Source: Mycobacterium simulans (lineage in GTDB: Bacteria; Actinomycetota; Actinomycetes; Mycobacteriales; Mycobacteriaceae). From it: a DNA stretch of 64,000 nt. The notes below the pieces were generated by a model. That model was given only the letters and a program-made list of their open reading frames with translations. It made no database searches and was not told the DNA's origin. A program made the translations under genes and the position numbers. Of this stretch, positions 37,877 through 45,743 are shown one piece after another; position 1 is the first letter of the stretch; every line of letters starts with the position of its first letter. The DNA is taken from positions 1,277,509 to 1,341,508 of the forward strand of contig NZ_OCVX01000003.1 of NCBI RefSeq assembly GCF_900232995.1. Reading direction: 5' to 3'.

Positions 37877-38275
37877 TCAGGCGTCGAGCCGCTCGGCGCG
37901 GCGCAACTCGTCGATCCGGTCCAAGATCTCCTGCTGCGCCTGGGAAGACAGGCCGTGGGCCCGCAGCGCGATGCGGCGCACGCCGTCCTCTCGGCTGGTG
38001 GCCAACCATTGCAATTCCTTGTCGAGCTTCTCGTAGTACTCGTCGTCGGTGAAGTAGGCCGGCTTGATTCGGAAGAAGTTGGCAAGCGCGGCCATGGTCG
38101 CCGTCGATGGGTTCGTGCGGTTGCCGGAACGTAGCTGCGAAAGGTAGGGAGCCGACATCGTGATGCCCTCCGCCTTGAGCGCCGCGATGACCTCCGCGGA
38201 GGTGTGCGGCCCCCGTCCGGGTGGATACACCGTGTCAAACAGGCGGTTCAGGCGGGCGGCGAACGTCGTGCTCAT
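37877..38275 (-). CDS. espR: EspR, nucleoid-associated regulator
   Basis: 132 residues from the ATG at 38275 (MSTTFAARLNRLFDTVYPPG), with GGAGGA upstream. The atypical helix-turn-helix covers about residues 20-65 (TSAEVIAALKAEGITMSAPYLSQLRSGNR), and the C-terminal helices form the dimer interface. EspR activates the espACD operon and binds widely across the chromosome. It has a 460-base AT-richer upstream region, usual for a regulated regulator. Confidence 0.97.
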   Translation of the reverse strand: MSTTFAARLNRLFDTVYPPGRGPHTSAEVIAALKAEGITMSAPYLSQLRSGNRTNPSTATMAALANFFRIKPAYFTDDEYYEKLDKELQWLATSREDGVRRIALRAHGLSSQAQQEILDRIDELRRAERLDA

Positions 38276-38735
38276 CGATTTGTCCTCCACTGGGCTGTAG
38301 CACAAACCCTTATCTATGTGTATTTGCTGATCATGGTAGCGACAGTTGTGTCCACAACCAAGTGCAAACCTGAGCGGATTAGGCACGACCGCGCCGAGCG
38401 GTCGGCGACAACCCCCCGATGAGCATCCAAATGATTCCGTCGGGTGCCCATAAAATGAACGTATTTCACAGGTTATCCGCAGAATACATCGTGAGAACGT
38501 GTGCGCGGCTACGCCGCCGTCGCGGTCGGCGAAGCGATCGAAGGGGCTGTGCGAAGCGTGTATGCGCGGCTTCGGGCAACCAGCAGACAACGGAAACTCG
38601 ACAACAGACTCCTTTGCTGTCGTCTCTGCTCAGCCCGTTATGGGTGACCTGCAGTGGAGTCACAAGCTTGCCGAGACAACCCGCGGAACGGCCGTCGGCA
38701 GGGCCGGCAATAGTTGGGTGTAGTCGGGCAGCCAC
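38276..38735 (-). promoter_or_regulatory. Long upstream region of espR
   Basis: 460 bases without a credible gene. The 200 bases nearest espR are AT-richer than the surroundings. They contain a 14-base dyad GTTGTGTCCACAAC (38345-38358) about 70 bases before the start, a TAGATA-type -10 candidate on the minus strand near 38310-38316, and a TTATCCGCA site near 38476. The rest (38500-38735) shows no structure that I can name. Confidence 0.45.
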
Positions 38736-39443
38736 TCAGGCGATGTCCGGTGAGGTTCCGCTGACCGCCGCCGCCTGCCGCCGCCACCGACGAGTTTGCG
38801 CCACCCTCACTGACACGGCGCCCGCAGCCGCGGCCAGCGCCACTGCGGCGGTCACAGCGACGGCTACCGAACGCCACCCCAGCGCGTTGTCGAACAGCAT
38901 CCACAAACCAAATAACAGGAACAGCAGGCTGGCCAGGACGTGCAACAGCTGATCGGGAAGCCGCTGATGCAGCAGTAATCCTGCCCCGATGGCCAGCCCG
39001 TCGGCCAAGATCATTCCCAGTGTGGTGCCGATCCACACGCCGGCCCAGTTGTGATCGCTGGCCAATGTCACGGTCGCGAGCGTCGTCTTGTCGCTCAGCT
39101 CGGCCAGCACGAAGGACGACACCACCGTAAGCAGCGCGAATCGCGGTGCGCGAGGAGCCGTTCCGTTGTGGTCGCCGGCCGCACCTTCCCGCCAGGTCCA
39201 CACGGCAAAAATCAGGAAGGCGAACGCCGATGCAAAGGCCATCGGGCGCGCAGGCAGTGCGGTGCCGAGAAAGTGGCCGATCGCCACCGAGACCCCGTGG
39301 ACAGTGATCGACGCGATCGCCACCCCGGTCAGCACCACCCACCAGCGGTAGCGCAGCGCATAGGTCATGGTGATGAGTTGAGACCGGTCGCCGAGTTCGG
39401 CAAGGAAAACCACTCCGAGGCTTAACAGTGTGGCGGTGAGCAT
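38736..39443 (-). CDS. GDT1/UPF0016-family transporter, probable Mn2+ exporter
   Basis: 235 residues with six transmembrane helices in two related halves. The family signature appears twice: AELGDRSQ near residue 15-22 and AELSDKTT near 118-125, on the first helix of each half, where acidic residues bind the cation. UPF0016/GDT1 proteins export Mn2+ in bacteria. The yybP-ykoY riboswitch directly upstream supports manganese as the ligand and substrate. The C-terminus is a charged cytoplasmic tail. Confidence 0.88.
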   Translation of the reverse strand: MLTATLLSLGVVFLAELGDRSQLITMTYALRYRWWVVLTGVAIASITVHGVSVAIGHFLGTALPARPMAFASAFAFLIFAVWTWREGAAGDHNGTAPRAPRFALLTVVSSFVLAELSDKTTLATVTLASDHNWAGVWIGTTLGMILADGLAIGAGLLLHQRLPDQLLHVLASLLFLLFGLWMLFDNALGWRSVAVAVTAAVALAAAAGAVSVRVAQTRRWRRQAAAVSGTSPDIA

Positions 39444-39484
39444 TTGCGGGCGACCTTTCGACGCGTGGACAGTGACTGGTCACT

Positions 39485-39610
39485 GAACATCGGTCGAAGG
39501 TCTCACCCACCGTCCTTTCGGAACGGTCCGCCGGCCGGGCTTTCGCCAGTATGTCGACGCGACGATTTGGGGCTACTCCCCTTCGCTAACGCCCCAAGGC
39601 TAGCGGGCGA
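39485..39610 (-). ncRNA. yybP-ykoY manganese riboswitch
   Basis: In the direction of the transporter gene the RNA reads GGGGAGTAGCC (plus coordinates 39581-39571), then CATACTGGCG (39553-39544), then GGTGAGACC (39507-39499). These are the three most conserved blocks of the yybP-ykoY class, in the correct order. GC-rich stems separate them (around 39581-39600 and 39511-39540). The element ends about 45 bases before the transporter start. Mn2+ binding turns on exporter expression in this class; the expression platform is not resolved. Confidence 0.88.
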
Positions 39611-39672
39611 GTTTGGTCTGCGCCAGGATCCCGGTGAAGTTCGGGTACCCGTATTAATTGGTTTGAATTTCC

Positions 39673-40206
39673 TTATGCCGCAAGCAGCATCGCCAGAATT
39701 GCGGTGTCGGGATGACTGATCGGGTCGACGCCGACACGGCTCACCATCGATGTGATGGTGCCGTCCGCTTCCGCTTCCACCCAGGCTGCCCGGTGCTCCA
39801 ATCCCAGGTACGGCAGTCCCGGCAGCAGCACACAGCCTGAGGCTGCCCCCGTGCACTCCGGCAAGGACGGCGTCGTCTCCGAAGGCGGATGCAGCATAAG
39901 CAACGCGGGAGGCTGGTGATCAGCGAAATACCCTGGCTGGATGGCTGATTCGCCGAAAACTGTGCCCTCGGCCAGTACCAGGCCGACGGTGCCCGGCTCG
40001 GGTTCGTCGGGTAACTCTTCGCGCGCACCGAACACGGTTGTGGTGGAAAGCAGTCCAGGCAACGATGCGACCCGAACCGCGACCATCAATAGCTGAGCCC
40101 ACTCTTTCGTCGAATCCGGCCAACGCCCCGAAATCACAAACCCTTTAAGGGCACCACGAGCATGAAAAGGCGCAACCCCAATATGTCGATTTGACCCAGC
40201 ATCCAT
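39673..40206 (-). CDS. Conserved mycobacterial protein (Rv3847-like)
   Basis: 177 residues from the ATG at 40206 (MDAGSNRHIGVAPFHARG), preceded by GGAGGGCGAG; the frame continues upstream without a site. The sequence is almost identical to Rv3847 as I recall it, which argues for strong constraint. Segments include LKGFVISGRWPDSTKEWAQLL and PGTVGLVLAEGTVFG. No signal peptide, membrane helix or known catalytic motif is visible. It lies between sodA and the riboswitch, all leftward. Function unknown. Confidence 0.88.
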   Translation of the reverse strand: MDAGSNRHIGVAPFHARGALKGFVISGRWPDSTKEWAQLLMVAVRVASLPGLLSTTTVFGAREELPDEPEPGTVGLVLAEGTVFGESAIQPGYFADHQPPALLMLHPPSETTPSLPECTGAASGCVLLPGLPYLGLEHRAAWVEAEADGTITSMVSRVGVDPISHPDTAILAMLLAA

Positions 40207-40415
40207 CTCGCCCTCCGCGACGCCACGTCCGAATAACCACGCTGGTAGCTCTAATAAATGGTAGCTCGAATAATCAAGCATGCGCGGTGTTTTGGCGCCT
40301 TGCAAGTTGGCGTGGCTATCGCATCGCGGCGTTCACAAAGACGAAATATTAAGGCCTGACGAAAGACATAGGCGCCGCGCGATCCGCGCGACGCCCATGC
40401 CCTCAGGTAATGGAC

Positions 40416-41039
40416 TCAGCCGAAAATCAGCCCCTGGGTTTTCGAGGTCGCGGAGCTGTAGCGGGATTGCACGTCCGCCCAGTTGACAACATTCCAGAAC
40501 GCTTTTGCGAAATCGACCTTGACGTTCTTGTACTGCAGGTAGAAGGCGTGTTCCCACATGTCGAGTAGCAGTAGCGGAACGATGCCGAGCGGGAAGTTGG
40601 ACTGATGGTCGTACACCTGGAAGATCAGCAGCTTGTTGCTGAGCGTGTCCCATCCGAGTGCCGCCCAACCCGACCCCTGCACGGTAGTGGCGGCCGCGTG
40701 GAACTGCGCACGAAACTTGTCGAACGATCCGAATGCGTCGTCAATGGCCGCGGCGAGCTCACCCGTCGGCTTGTCACCACCACTAGGCGACAGGTTCTTC
40801 CACCAGATGGTGTGGTTGACATGGCCGCTGAGGTTGAAAGCCAGGTTCTTTTCGTTCAGCAAGATCGCGGAGTGGTCCTCCTTGGCTCGTGCTTCTTCGA
40901 GTTTGGCGACAGCGTCATTGGCGCCCTTGACATAGGTGGCGTGGTGCTTGCTGTGGTGCAGCTCGTTGATCTGACCCGAAATGTGCGGTTCCAGGGCTCC
41001 GTAGTCCCAGTCCAAGTCCGGCAATGTGTATTCGGCCAC
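40416..41039 (-). CDS. sodA: Superoxide dismutase [Fe]
   Basis: 207 residues. Metal ligands H28, H76, D160 and H164 are all in place ([23 protein letters not shown]). Gly/Gln residues typical of the iron enzyme are present (GSGWAALGW). The enzyme dismutates superoxide and is found extracellularly in pathogenic mycobacteria despite having no signal peptide, as here. AAAGGAATG places the ribosome binding site right at the start. It is nearly identical to M. tuberculosis SodA. Confidence 0.98.
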   Translation of the reverse strand: MAEYTLPDLDWDYGALEPHISGQINELHHSKHHATYVKGANDAVAKLEEARAKEDHSAILLNEKNLAFNLSGHVNHTIWWKNLSPSGGDKPTGELAAAIDDAFGSFDKFRAQFHAAATTVQGSGWAALGWDTLSNKLLIFQVYDHQSNFPLGIVPLLLLDMWEHAFYLQYKNVKVDFAKAFWNVVNWADVQSRYSSATSKTQGLIFG

Positions 41040-41196
41040 GGCATTCCTTTCTTCGATGAAGAGTGATCGTCTGACGCGTGTTTCGCGTGGGTTCCCCCAC
41101 GCGACGGGCTGGCGTCTTCAACCCTGCTCCATGACCGCGCGCGCCGCAAGGACGGCCGCCATGGCTTACAGGCTGCGAATACCCCGTTTGGGGGGT

Positions 41197-41352
41197 TCAA
41201 GACAAAGCGATAACGGCGAGAATTGCAAGCAACGCCAAAGCAACCAGGCCGGCGCGCAACGCGGCAACGACGTAGGCGTGGTTCCAGGCTGGCGAGCCGG
41301 AATACGAACCCGACGACGTCGCCGTACCCGGACCAAACGAATGTGTGGCCAT
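41197..41352 (-). CDS. 51-residue single-pass membrane protein
   Basis: The minus-strand ATG at 41352-41350 with AAAGGCG upstream opens a 51-codon frame ending at 41197. The product has a Gly/Ser/Thr-rich N-terminus (HSFGPGTATSSGSYSGS), then HAYVV and one transmembrane helix at about residues 32-50 (ALLAILAVIALS) ending at the stop. Codon use (G/C third positions) looks coding. It is upstream of sodA in the same direction. The family is not recognised; it resembles other tiny mycobacterial membrane proteins. Confidence 0.6.
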   Translation of the reverse strand: MATHSFGPGTATSSGSYSGSPAWNHAYVVAALRAGLVALALLAILAVIALS

Positions 41353-41581
41353 CACACGCCTTTCACCTGCACATTCACCTCGTAGTGAGGTGAGTCACAA
41401 CGAGCCCTCGCGTCGCGATCATAACGCCTGGTGCATTGCTAGGGAAACTGGACCGAGCGGGGTCCACACGGGGCTCGCCGCGACCACGAACGGGCGCGCC
41501 TGGGTAGTTGCTTAGCGAGGCAATCCATTTCGCTCGAGCGCCCGCAAGGCCTGTCGATTGGACCTTCTCCGCGGCACCGCT

Positions 41582-41680
41582 TTATCCACAGTTGCCCACC
41601 AACCGGGCCGATAGAGGGGGTGTCGACGATGTGTACTCGACCCCGTTGCTTGTGGATAAAGCTGTGGAAACTGTGGATAG
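41582..41680. repeat. Cluster of DnaA-box-like sequences
   Basis: A perfect TTATCCACA at 41582-41590, its inverse TGTGGATAA at 41651-41659, TGTGGATAG at 41672-41680 (one mismatch) and TGTGGAAAC at 41663-41671 (two mismatches). The first two are part of a 12-base inverted repeat, GCTTTATCCACA (41579-41590) and TGTGGATAAAGC (41651-41662). They lie in the 600-base gene-poor stretch 41353-41952, which otherwise holds only the tandem repeats listed separately. Confidence 0.65.
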
Positions 41681-41760
41681 TCGATTATTCGCTGTATCTC
41701 CGTCCCCGCGCGCGTGGTGGTGCCCGCCGGGTGGGTTTGCCGATTCGGATTTAACCGGCA

Positions 41761-41928
41761 GACGCTTCTCGCCGCGCCACATGCTGTGGCGCGCATCGTC
41801 GCGGGGCTCGGTTGGATGGCCCCGCTTCTCATCGCGCCACGTGCCGTGGCGCGCATCGTCGCGGGGCTCGGTTGGATGGCCCCGCTTCTCATCGCGCCAC
41901 GTGCCGTGGCGCGCATCGTCGCGGGGCT
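41761..41928. repeat. Three 60-base tandem repeats, each with a hairpin
   Basis: Units at 41761-41820, 41821-41880 and 41881-41928 (the last truncated after 48 bases). Units two and three are identical over their shared length; unit one differs at a few positions. Each contains GCGCCACGTGCCGTGGCGC or a variant, which folds on itself (GCGCCACG with CGTGGCGC). The period is a multiple of three, so frames on both strands stay open through it and look like repetitive proteins. It ends 24 bases before the next gene. Confidence 0.9.
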
Positions 41929-41952
41929 ATCGATTCCCATTAGGCTGGTGCG

Positions 41953-42990
41953 GTGATCCAGGTGTGCTCCCAGTGCGGCACTCGGTGGAACGTCCGCGAA
42001 CGGCAACGGCAGTGGTGTCCGCGTTGTCGTGGAGCCTTGATGGCGCCGTTGGCGGATGAACCACCGGCCGACCCGCGCTGGCGTACACCGGGCGCCCCGC
42101 AGATGCCGATGGCTCCGGCCATGCGGCCGACGGCGCCGCGGCTGCCGCCGGGTTTTCGCTGGATAGCGGTGCGTCCCGGCGCCGCACCGCCGCGGCGGCC
42201 CGGGCGACGGTTCCGCGGCCCCACACCCCGTTATGCCGTGATACCGCGGTGGGGGCTGGCCGACCGTGTCGACCAGGTTGGCCCCGCATCGGTGCAGGCA
42301 CCGAAAGCGGGGCCAACGGCAACAACGGTGCGGACCGCGCTGTTCCTGACCCTCCTGGTGCTCTGCATCGCGGCGCTGGTGTTTGTGGTGCGCTACGTAC
42401 TGCTGATCATCAACCGCAACACATTGCTGAACTCCCTGGTGGCCGGTGCGTCGGTCTGGCTGGGGTATCTGGTGAGTCTGGCGGCGATCGCGGCGGTGGG
42501 CACCACCGCGGTGCTCCTGATCTTGTGGCTGATCGCGCGGCGGGCCGCGGCGTTCGCGCACGCGGGCGTGCCGGAGCAGCGGTCCCCCCGTGCGCTGTGG
42601 CTCGGCTGCCTGATCCCGCTGGTCAATCTGTTCTGGGCACCGGTATACGTGATCGAGCTGGCGCGCATTGAGGATCACTACGCACGACTGCAAAGACCGA
42701 TCGTCATCTGGTGGATCGTGTGGGTTGTCAGCGATGCGATTTCTATCTTCGCCATCGCGACTAGCTGGGTCTCCGACGCCCAGGGCATTGCCAACAACAC
42801 CGTCATGATGGTGGTTGCGTATCTATGCGCGGCAGCCGCAGTGGCCGCGATCGCCCGGGTCTTCGAGGGCTTCGAGCTCAAACCGATCGAACGGCCTGCG
42901 CATCGCTGGCTCGTGGTACCTGACGACCAGCGTCCAGCGTCCCGATCCACCGCACCGGTTGAGTTGGACGGGCAGGAACCGGCAGCATAG
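41953..42990 (+). CDS. Zinc-ribbon membrane protein with DUF4328-like domain (Rv3843c-like)
   Basis: 345 residues starting GTG at 41953. A zinc ribbon CSQCGTRWNVRERQRQWCPRC (residues 5-25) begins the protein, followed by a Pro/Arg-rich linker (about 30-115). About six transmembrane helices lie between 120 and 310 (FLTLLVLCIAALVFVVRYVLL and so on), and the tail is cytoplasmic. Similar to Rv3843c as I remember it. The stop overlaps the downstream glpQ1 start region, so co-expression with glpQ1 is likely. Function unknown; the zinc ribbon suggests a sensor or assembly role. Confidence 0.85.
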   Translation: MIQVCSQCGTRWNVRERQRQWCPRCRGALMAPLADEPPADPRWRTPGAPQMPMAPAMRPTAPRLPPGFRWIAVRPGAAPPRRPGRRFRGPTPRYAVIPRWGLADRVDQVGPASVQAPKAGPTATTVRTALFLTLLVLCIAALVFVVRYVLLIINRNTLLNSLVAGASVWLGYLVSLAAIAAVGTTAVLLILWLIARRAAAFAHAGVPEQRSPRALWLGCLIPLVNLFWAPVYVIELARIEDHYARLQRPIVIWWIVWVVSDAISIFAIATSWVSDAQGIANNTVMMVVAYLCAAAAVAAIARVFEGFELKPIERPAHRWLVVPDDQRPASRSTAPVELDGQEPAA

Positions 42991-42995
42991 TGAGC

Positions 42996-43814
42996 ATGCC
43001 GTGGGCCGACGAGGTGCTCGCCGGGCACCCCTTCGTGGTTGCCCATCGCGGCGCGTCCGCCGCGCGGCCGGAACACACCCTGGCCGCGTATGACCTAGCC
43101 CTCAAAGAGGGCGCCGACGGGGTGGAATGTGACGTGCGGCTGACCCGTGACGGCCACCTGGTGTGTGTTCATGATCGCCGGCTTGACCGGACCTCGACGG
43201 GAGCCGGTTTGGTCAGCACGATGACGCTGGCCGAGCTGCGCGAATTGGAATACGGCGCGTGGCACGACAGCTGGCGTCCAGACGGGACGCACGGTGACAC
43301 CAGCCTGCTCACCCTGGACGCGCTGGTTGCCCTGGTCCTGGACTGGCACCGGCCGGTAAAGATCTTCATCGAGACCAAGCACCCCGTCCGGTACGGCTCG
43401 CTGGTGGAAAGCAAACTGCTGGCACTGCTGCACCGCTTCGGCATCGCCGCGCCTGCCTCCGCCGATCTATCCCGTGCGGTGGTGATGTCCTTTTCGGCGG
43501 CCGCGGTCTGGCGAATCCGGCGAGCGGCCCCGCTGCTACCGACCGTGTTGCTCGGCAAGACCGCCCGCTACCTGGCCAGCACCGCGGCCACCGCCGTCGG
43601 GGCCACCGCGGTGGGGCCGTGGCTGCCGGCGTTGAAGGAATATCCGCAACTCGTCGACCGCTCCGCCGCCCAAGGCCGGGCAGTGTATTGCTGGAACGTC
43701 GACGAGTACGAAGACATCGATTTTTGTCGCGACGTCGGCGTGGCATGGATTGCCACTCACCACCCTGGCCGCACGAAGGCCTGGTTGGAAAACGGGCGCG
43801 AGAACGGCGGTTAG
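42996..43814 (+). CDS. glpQ1: Glycerophosphodiester phosphodiesterase
   Basis: 272 residues from the ATG at 42996 (MPWADEVLAG); a GTG at 42990 overlapping the previous stop would add two residues. GDPD-family catalytic features are present: VVAHRGASAARPEHTLAAY, then GADGVECDVRLTRDGHLVCVHD, with the general acid/base His residues, and KIFIETKHPVR further on. It hydrolyses glycerophosphodiesters to sn-glycerol 3-phosphate and an alcohol. No signal peptide is visible. It is nearly identical in layout to M. tuberculosis GlpQ1. Confidence 0.94.
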   Translation: MPWADEVLAGHPFVVAHRGASAARPEHTLAAYDLALKEGADGVECDVRLTRDGHLVCVHDRRLDRTSTGAGLVSTMTLAELRELEYGAWHDSWRPDGTHGDTSLLTLDALVALVLDWHRPVKIFIETKHPVRYGSLVESKLLALLHRFGIAAPASADLSRAVVMSFSAAAVWRIRRAAPLLPTVLLGKTARYLASTAATAVGATAVGPWLPALKEYPQLVDRSAAQGRAVYCWNVDEYEDIDFCRDVGVAWIATHHPGRTKAWLENGRENGG

Positions 43815-43830
43815 TCTCCCGCCAGGGAGC

Positions 43831-44376
43831 TTAGAGGCGACCGCCGGCCGCGTGCGGGGCGCCTGATCCGGCCGGCGCCTTATCCACCTCGCGTGCGACG
43901 AAGTTCTCGAGCTCGAACAGGTTGGCCCCAGCACGATCCGCCACCCGCACCAGGGTGGACATCAGCGCCACCTCCTCGACCTGCTCCTGCAGGAACCACT
44001 GCATGAACTGCTCGCCGAGAAAGTCGCCCTCGTCGCGAGCCACGGCCGTCAGCCGGCTGACCTGGTCGGTGACTGCGCGTTCCTGATCCAGGGCCAGTGC
44101 GAGCGCCTCGCGTGGTCTGTCGAACTGGTTGTGCACCGTGTCCACTCGGGGGATCTCGACGCGAAGATCGCGGTCGAGCAGATGCTGCACGAGCATCATC
44201 GCGTGATTTCGTTCCTCCACCGCTTGGCTATAAAAGTGCTTGGCCAACTGTGGCAAGTCCTCGCTGTCGAAATAGACCGCGATTGCAACGTATTGTTGGG
44301 CGGCGGTGAATTCGTTGAAAATCTGTTCCTGCATTAACGCATGGAATTTGGTCTTAGGCCCGTCGTATTCAGTCAT
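43831..44376 (-). CDS. bfrB: BfrB, iron-storage ferritin
   Basis: 181 residues. It is a four-helix-bundle ferritin with ferroxidase-type residues in ALMQEQIFNEFTAAQQYVAIAVYFD and QAVEERNHAMMLVQHLLDRD, and the later QWFLQEQVEEVALM segment, plus the mycobacterial C-terminal extension (DKAPAGSGAPH). It oxidises Fe(II) and stores it as a mineral core in a 24-mer. Several iron-box-like sites lie in the 180-base upstream region, consistent with iron-dependent activation by IdeR. Confidence 0.96.
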   Translation of the reverse strand: MTEYDGPKTKFHALMQEQIFNEFTAAQQYVAIAVYFDSEDLPQLAKHFYSQAVEERNHAMMLVQHLLDRDLRVEIPRVDTVHNQFDRPREALALALDQERAVTDQVSRLTAVARDEGDFLGEQFMQWFLQEQVEEVALMSTLVRVADRAGANLFELENFVAREVDKAPAGSGAPHAAGGRL

Positions 44377-44429
44377 GAAAACTAGGTTAGCGCAGGTCGA
44401 AGAGGGGTTGCAACGAAGGTATTACTTAG

Positions 44430-44448
44430 TCAGGAAAGGATTTCCTAA
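44430..44448 (-). promoter_or_regulatory. IdeR-like iron box upstream of bfrB (proximal)
   Basis: TCAGGAAAGGATTTCCTAA matches the 19-base IdeR consensus TTAGGTTAGGCTAACCTAA at 13 positions. A near copy lies 49 bases further upstream. A half-site CTAGGTTAG at 44382-44390 lies close to the start. Confidence 0.6.
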
Positions 44449-44478
44449 GTACCAACACGACGATAATGACATTCTCGG

Positions 44479-44497
44479 TCAGGACAGGATTGCCTTA
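44479..44497 (-). promoter_or_regulatory. IdeR-like iron box upstream of bfrB (distal)
   Basis: TCAGGACAGGATTGCCTTA shares 15 of 19 bases with the proximal box and 12 with the IdeR consensus. A further degenerate site (AGTAAGGCTACG, near 44502-44513) follows. Tandem boxes far upstream are characteristic of IdeR-activated bfrB promoters. Confidence 0.55.
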
Positions 44498-44555
44498 GTA
44501 AAGTAAGGCTACGTTTGTAATGCATAGCCCTTTGTGGGCTCGTAATTATTGGAAT

Positions 44556-45683
44556 TTATTGCTGGCCCTCTAGCGCGGCCGTTGGTACCGATGCGTCGGA
44601 ATTCAGGGCGTCGAACAACTCGCGAGCGGCGTCGTGATTCCAGACCACCACCGCGCCGGCGTCGCCGTCGGTGAATTCTCCGATCGGAACCGTCATCGGG
44701 ACGGTATGTCCATGGAGGGCCCAGCCGAGGCGGGCCAGATCCCACACGTGGTCACCCTGATCAACGGTGAGGGCGCCGGCCGCCGCGCGTGGCACCCCAT
44801 ACCAGCGCCACGGATTGAGCCACACCCCCGGGCTGGTGGCGCGCCGCAGCAGCGCCGACATGAACTGGCGCTGATTGATCATCCGGTCCAGGTCGGCCCG
44901 CGGTGTGGCTCGAGTCCTGACGAAACCGAGTGCACTCCGGCCGTCCAACTCCTGGCAGCCGGCGGGCAGATCAATGCCGGCCAGCGGATCGCTAATAGGC
45001 TCGGACGGGCACGCGGTGACCCCGCCGAGCGCATCGACGAACCCGGCGAATCCGCTGAATCCGACCTCCGCGTAATGGTCCAGACGCAGACCCGTGGCCT
45101 GCTCGACGGTCTGTGCCAGCAGTGGCGCACCGCCCATCGCGAACGCGGCGTTGATTTTGTCCCGGCCGTGGCCGGGAATCGGTACGTACGAATCGCGAGG
45201 TATCGACACCAACGTGGCCGGGGCGCTGGACCCGAAACCGGGCAGGTGAACCAGCAGGATGGTGTCGGTGCGCCCGGTGCCGACGTCGCCGCCGGTGGCC
45301 AGCTCCTGCTGTTGCTCAACCGTGAGACCCTGGCGACTGTCCGAGCCGACGAGCAGCCAATTGATGCCGCGGCCCGGGCCGGGCCGATCGGGATAGTCGG
45401 CGAGTATCGGCCGGCGTTGTAGTGAGGTGTCGAGCCACAGCGCCTCGCCGAGGATGCCGGCGGTGGCCAATAGCACAACGATCAGCAGACTCAGCGCCAT
45501 CACCCGGCCCCAGCGGCGCTTGCTACGCCTGCGGCGTGCTTTCGGCGCGACCGGACGTGGCGGTACGGGGGGTCGGGGAGGTGCAGGCGCGGGACGTGGC
45601 GGCAACGGTTGCGGCCCAGGGGACCGGGGCGGTGCGGTTGCGCGGCGAATCACCTGTGAGGGTTCGGGTCGATCGCCGTTCAC
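44556..45683 (-). CDS. LytR-CpsA-Psr (LCP) family cell-wall ligase
   Basis: 375 residues starting GTG at 45683. A cytoplasmic Pro-rich N-terminus (about 1-58) precedes a transmembrane helix (MALSLLIVVLLATAGILG, about 62-79) and an extracellular LCP domain. The domain shows WLLVGSDSRQGL, GRTDTILLVH, SIPRDSYVPIPG, KINAAFAMGG and GFVRTRATPRADLDRMINQRQF, including the conserved Arg residues that bind the pyrophosphate. LCP enzymes attach arabinogalactan-type polymers to peptidoglycan. As I recall, Rv3840 at this position in H37Rv is only 137 residues, so this copy looks intact. It follows an iron-box-controlled gene by 60 bases. Confidence 0.88.
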   Translation of the reverse strand: MNGDRPEPSQVIRRATAPPRSPGPQPLPPRPAPAPPRPPVPPRPVAPKARRRRSKRRWGRVMALSLLIVVLLATAGILGEALWLDTSLQRRPILADYPDRPGPGRGINWLLVGSDSRQGLTVEQQQELATGGDVGTGRTDTILLVHLPGFGSSAPATLVSIPRDSYVPIPGHGRDKINAAFAMGGAPLLAQTVEQATGLRLDHYAEVGFSGFAGFVDALGGVTACPSEPISDPLAGIDLPAGCQELDGRSALGFVRTRATPRADLDRMINQRQFMSALLRRATSPGVWLNPWRWYGVPRAAAGALTVDQGDHVWDLARLGWALHGHTVPMTVPIGEFTDGDAGAVVVWNHDAARELFDALNSDASVPTAALEGQQ

Positions 45684-45743
45684 CTGGACAACGTACGTGG
45701 CCGACGGGTCTCAGTGCAGCGACCCAAGATGGCGGGCCGTCAG

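Noticed and set aside
41761..41928. Possible CRISPR array
   Set aside because: The repeats are contiguous 60-base units without unique spacers, and no cas genes are present.
41508..42693. Long open frames on both strands through the 60-base repeats
   Set aside because: The repeat period is a multiple of three, which keeps frames open artificially; the composition is not protein-like and they overlap the well-supported Rv3843c-like gene.
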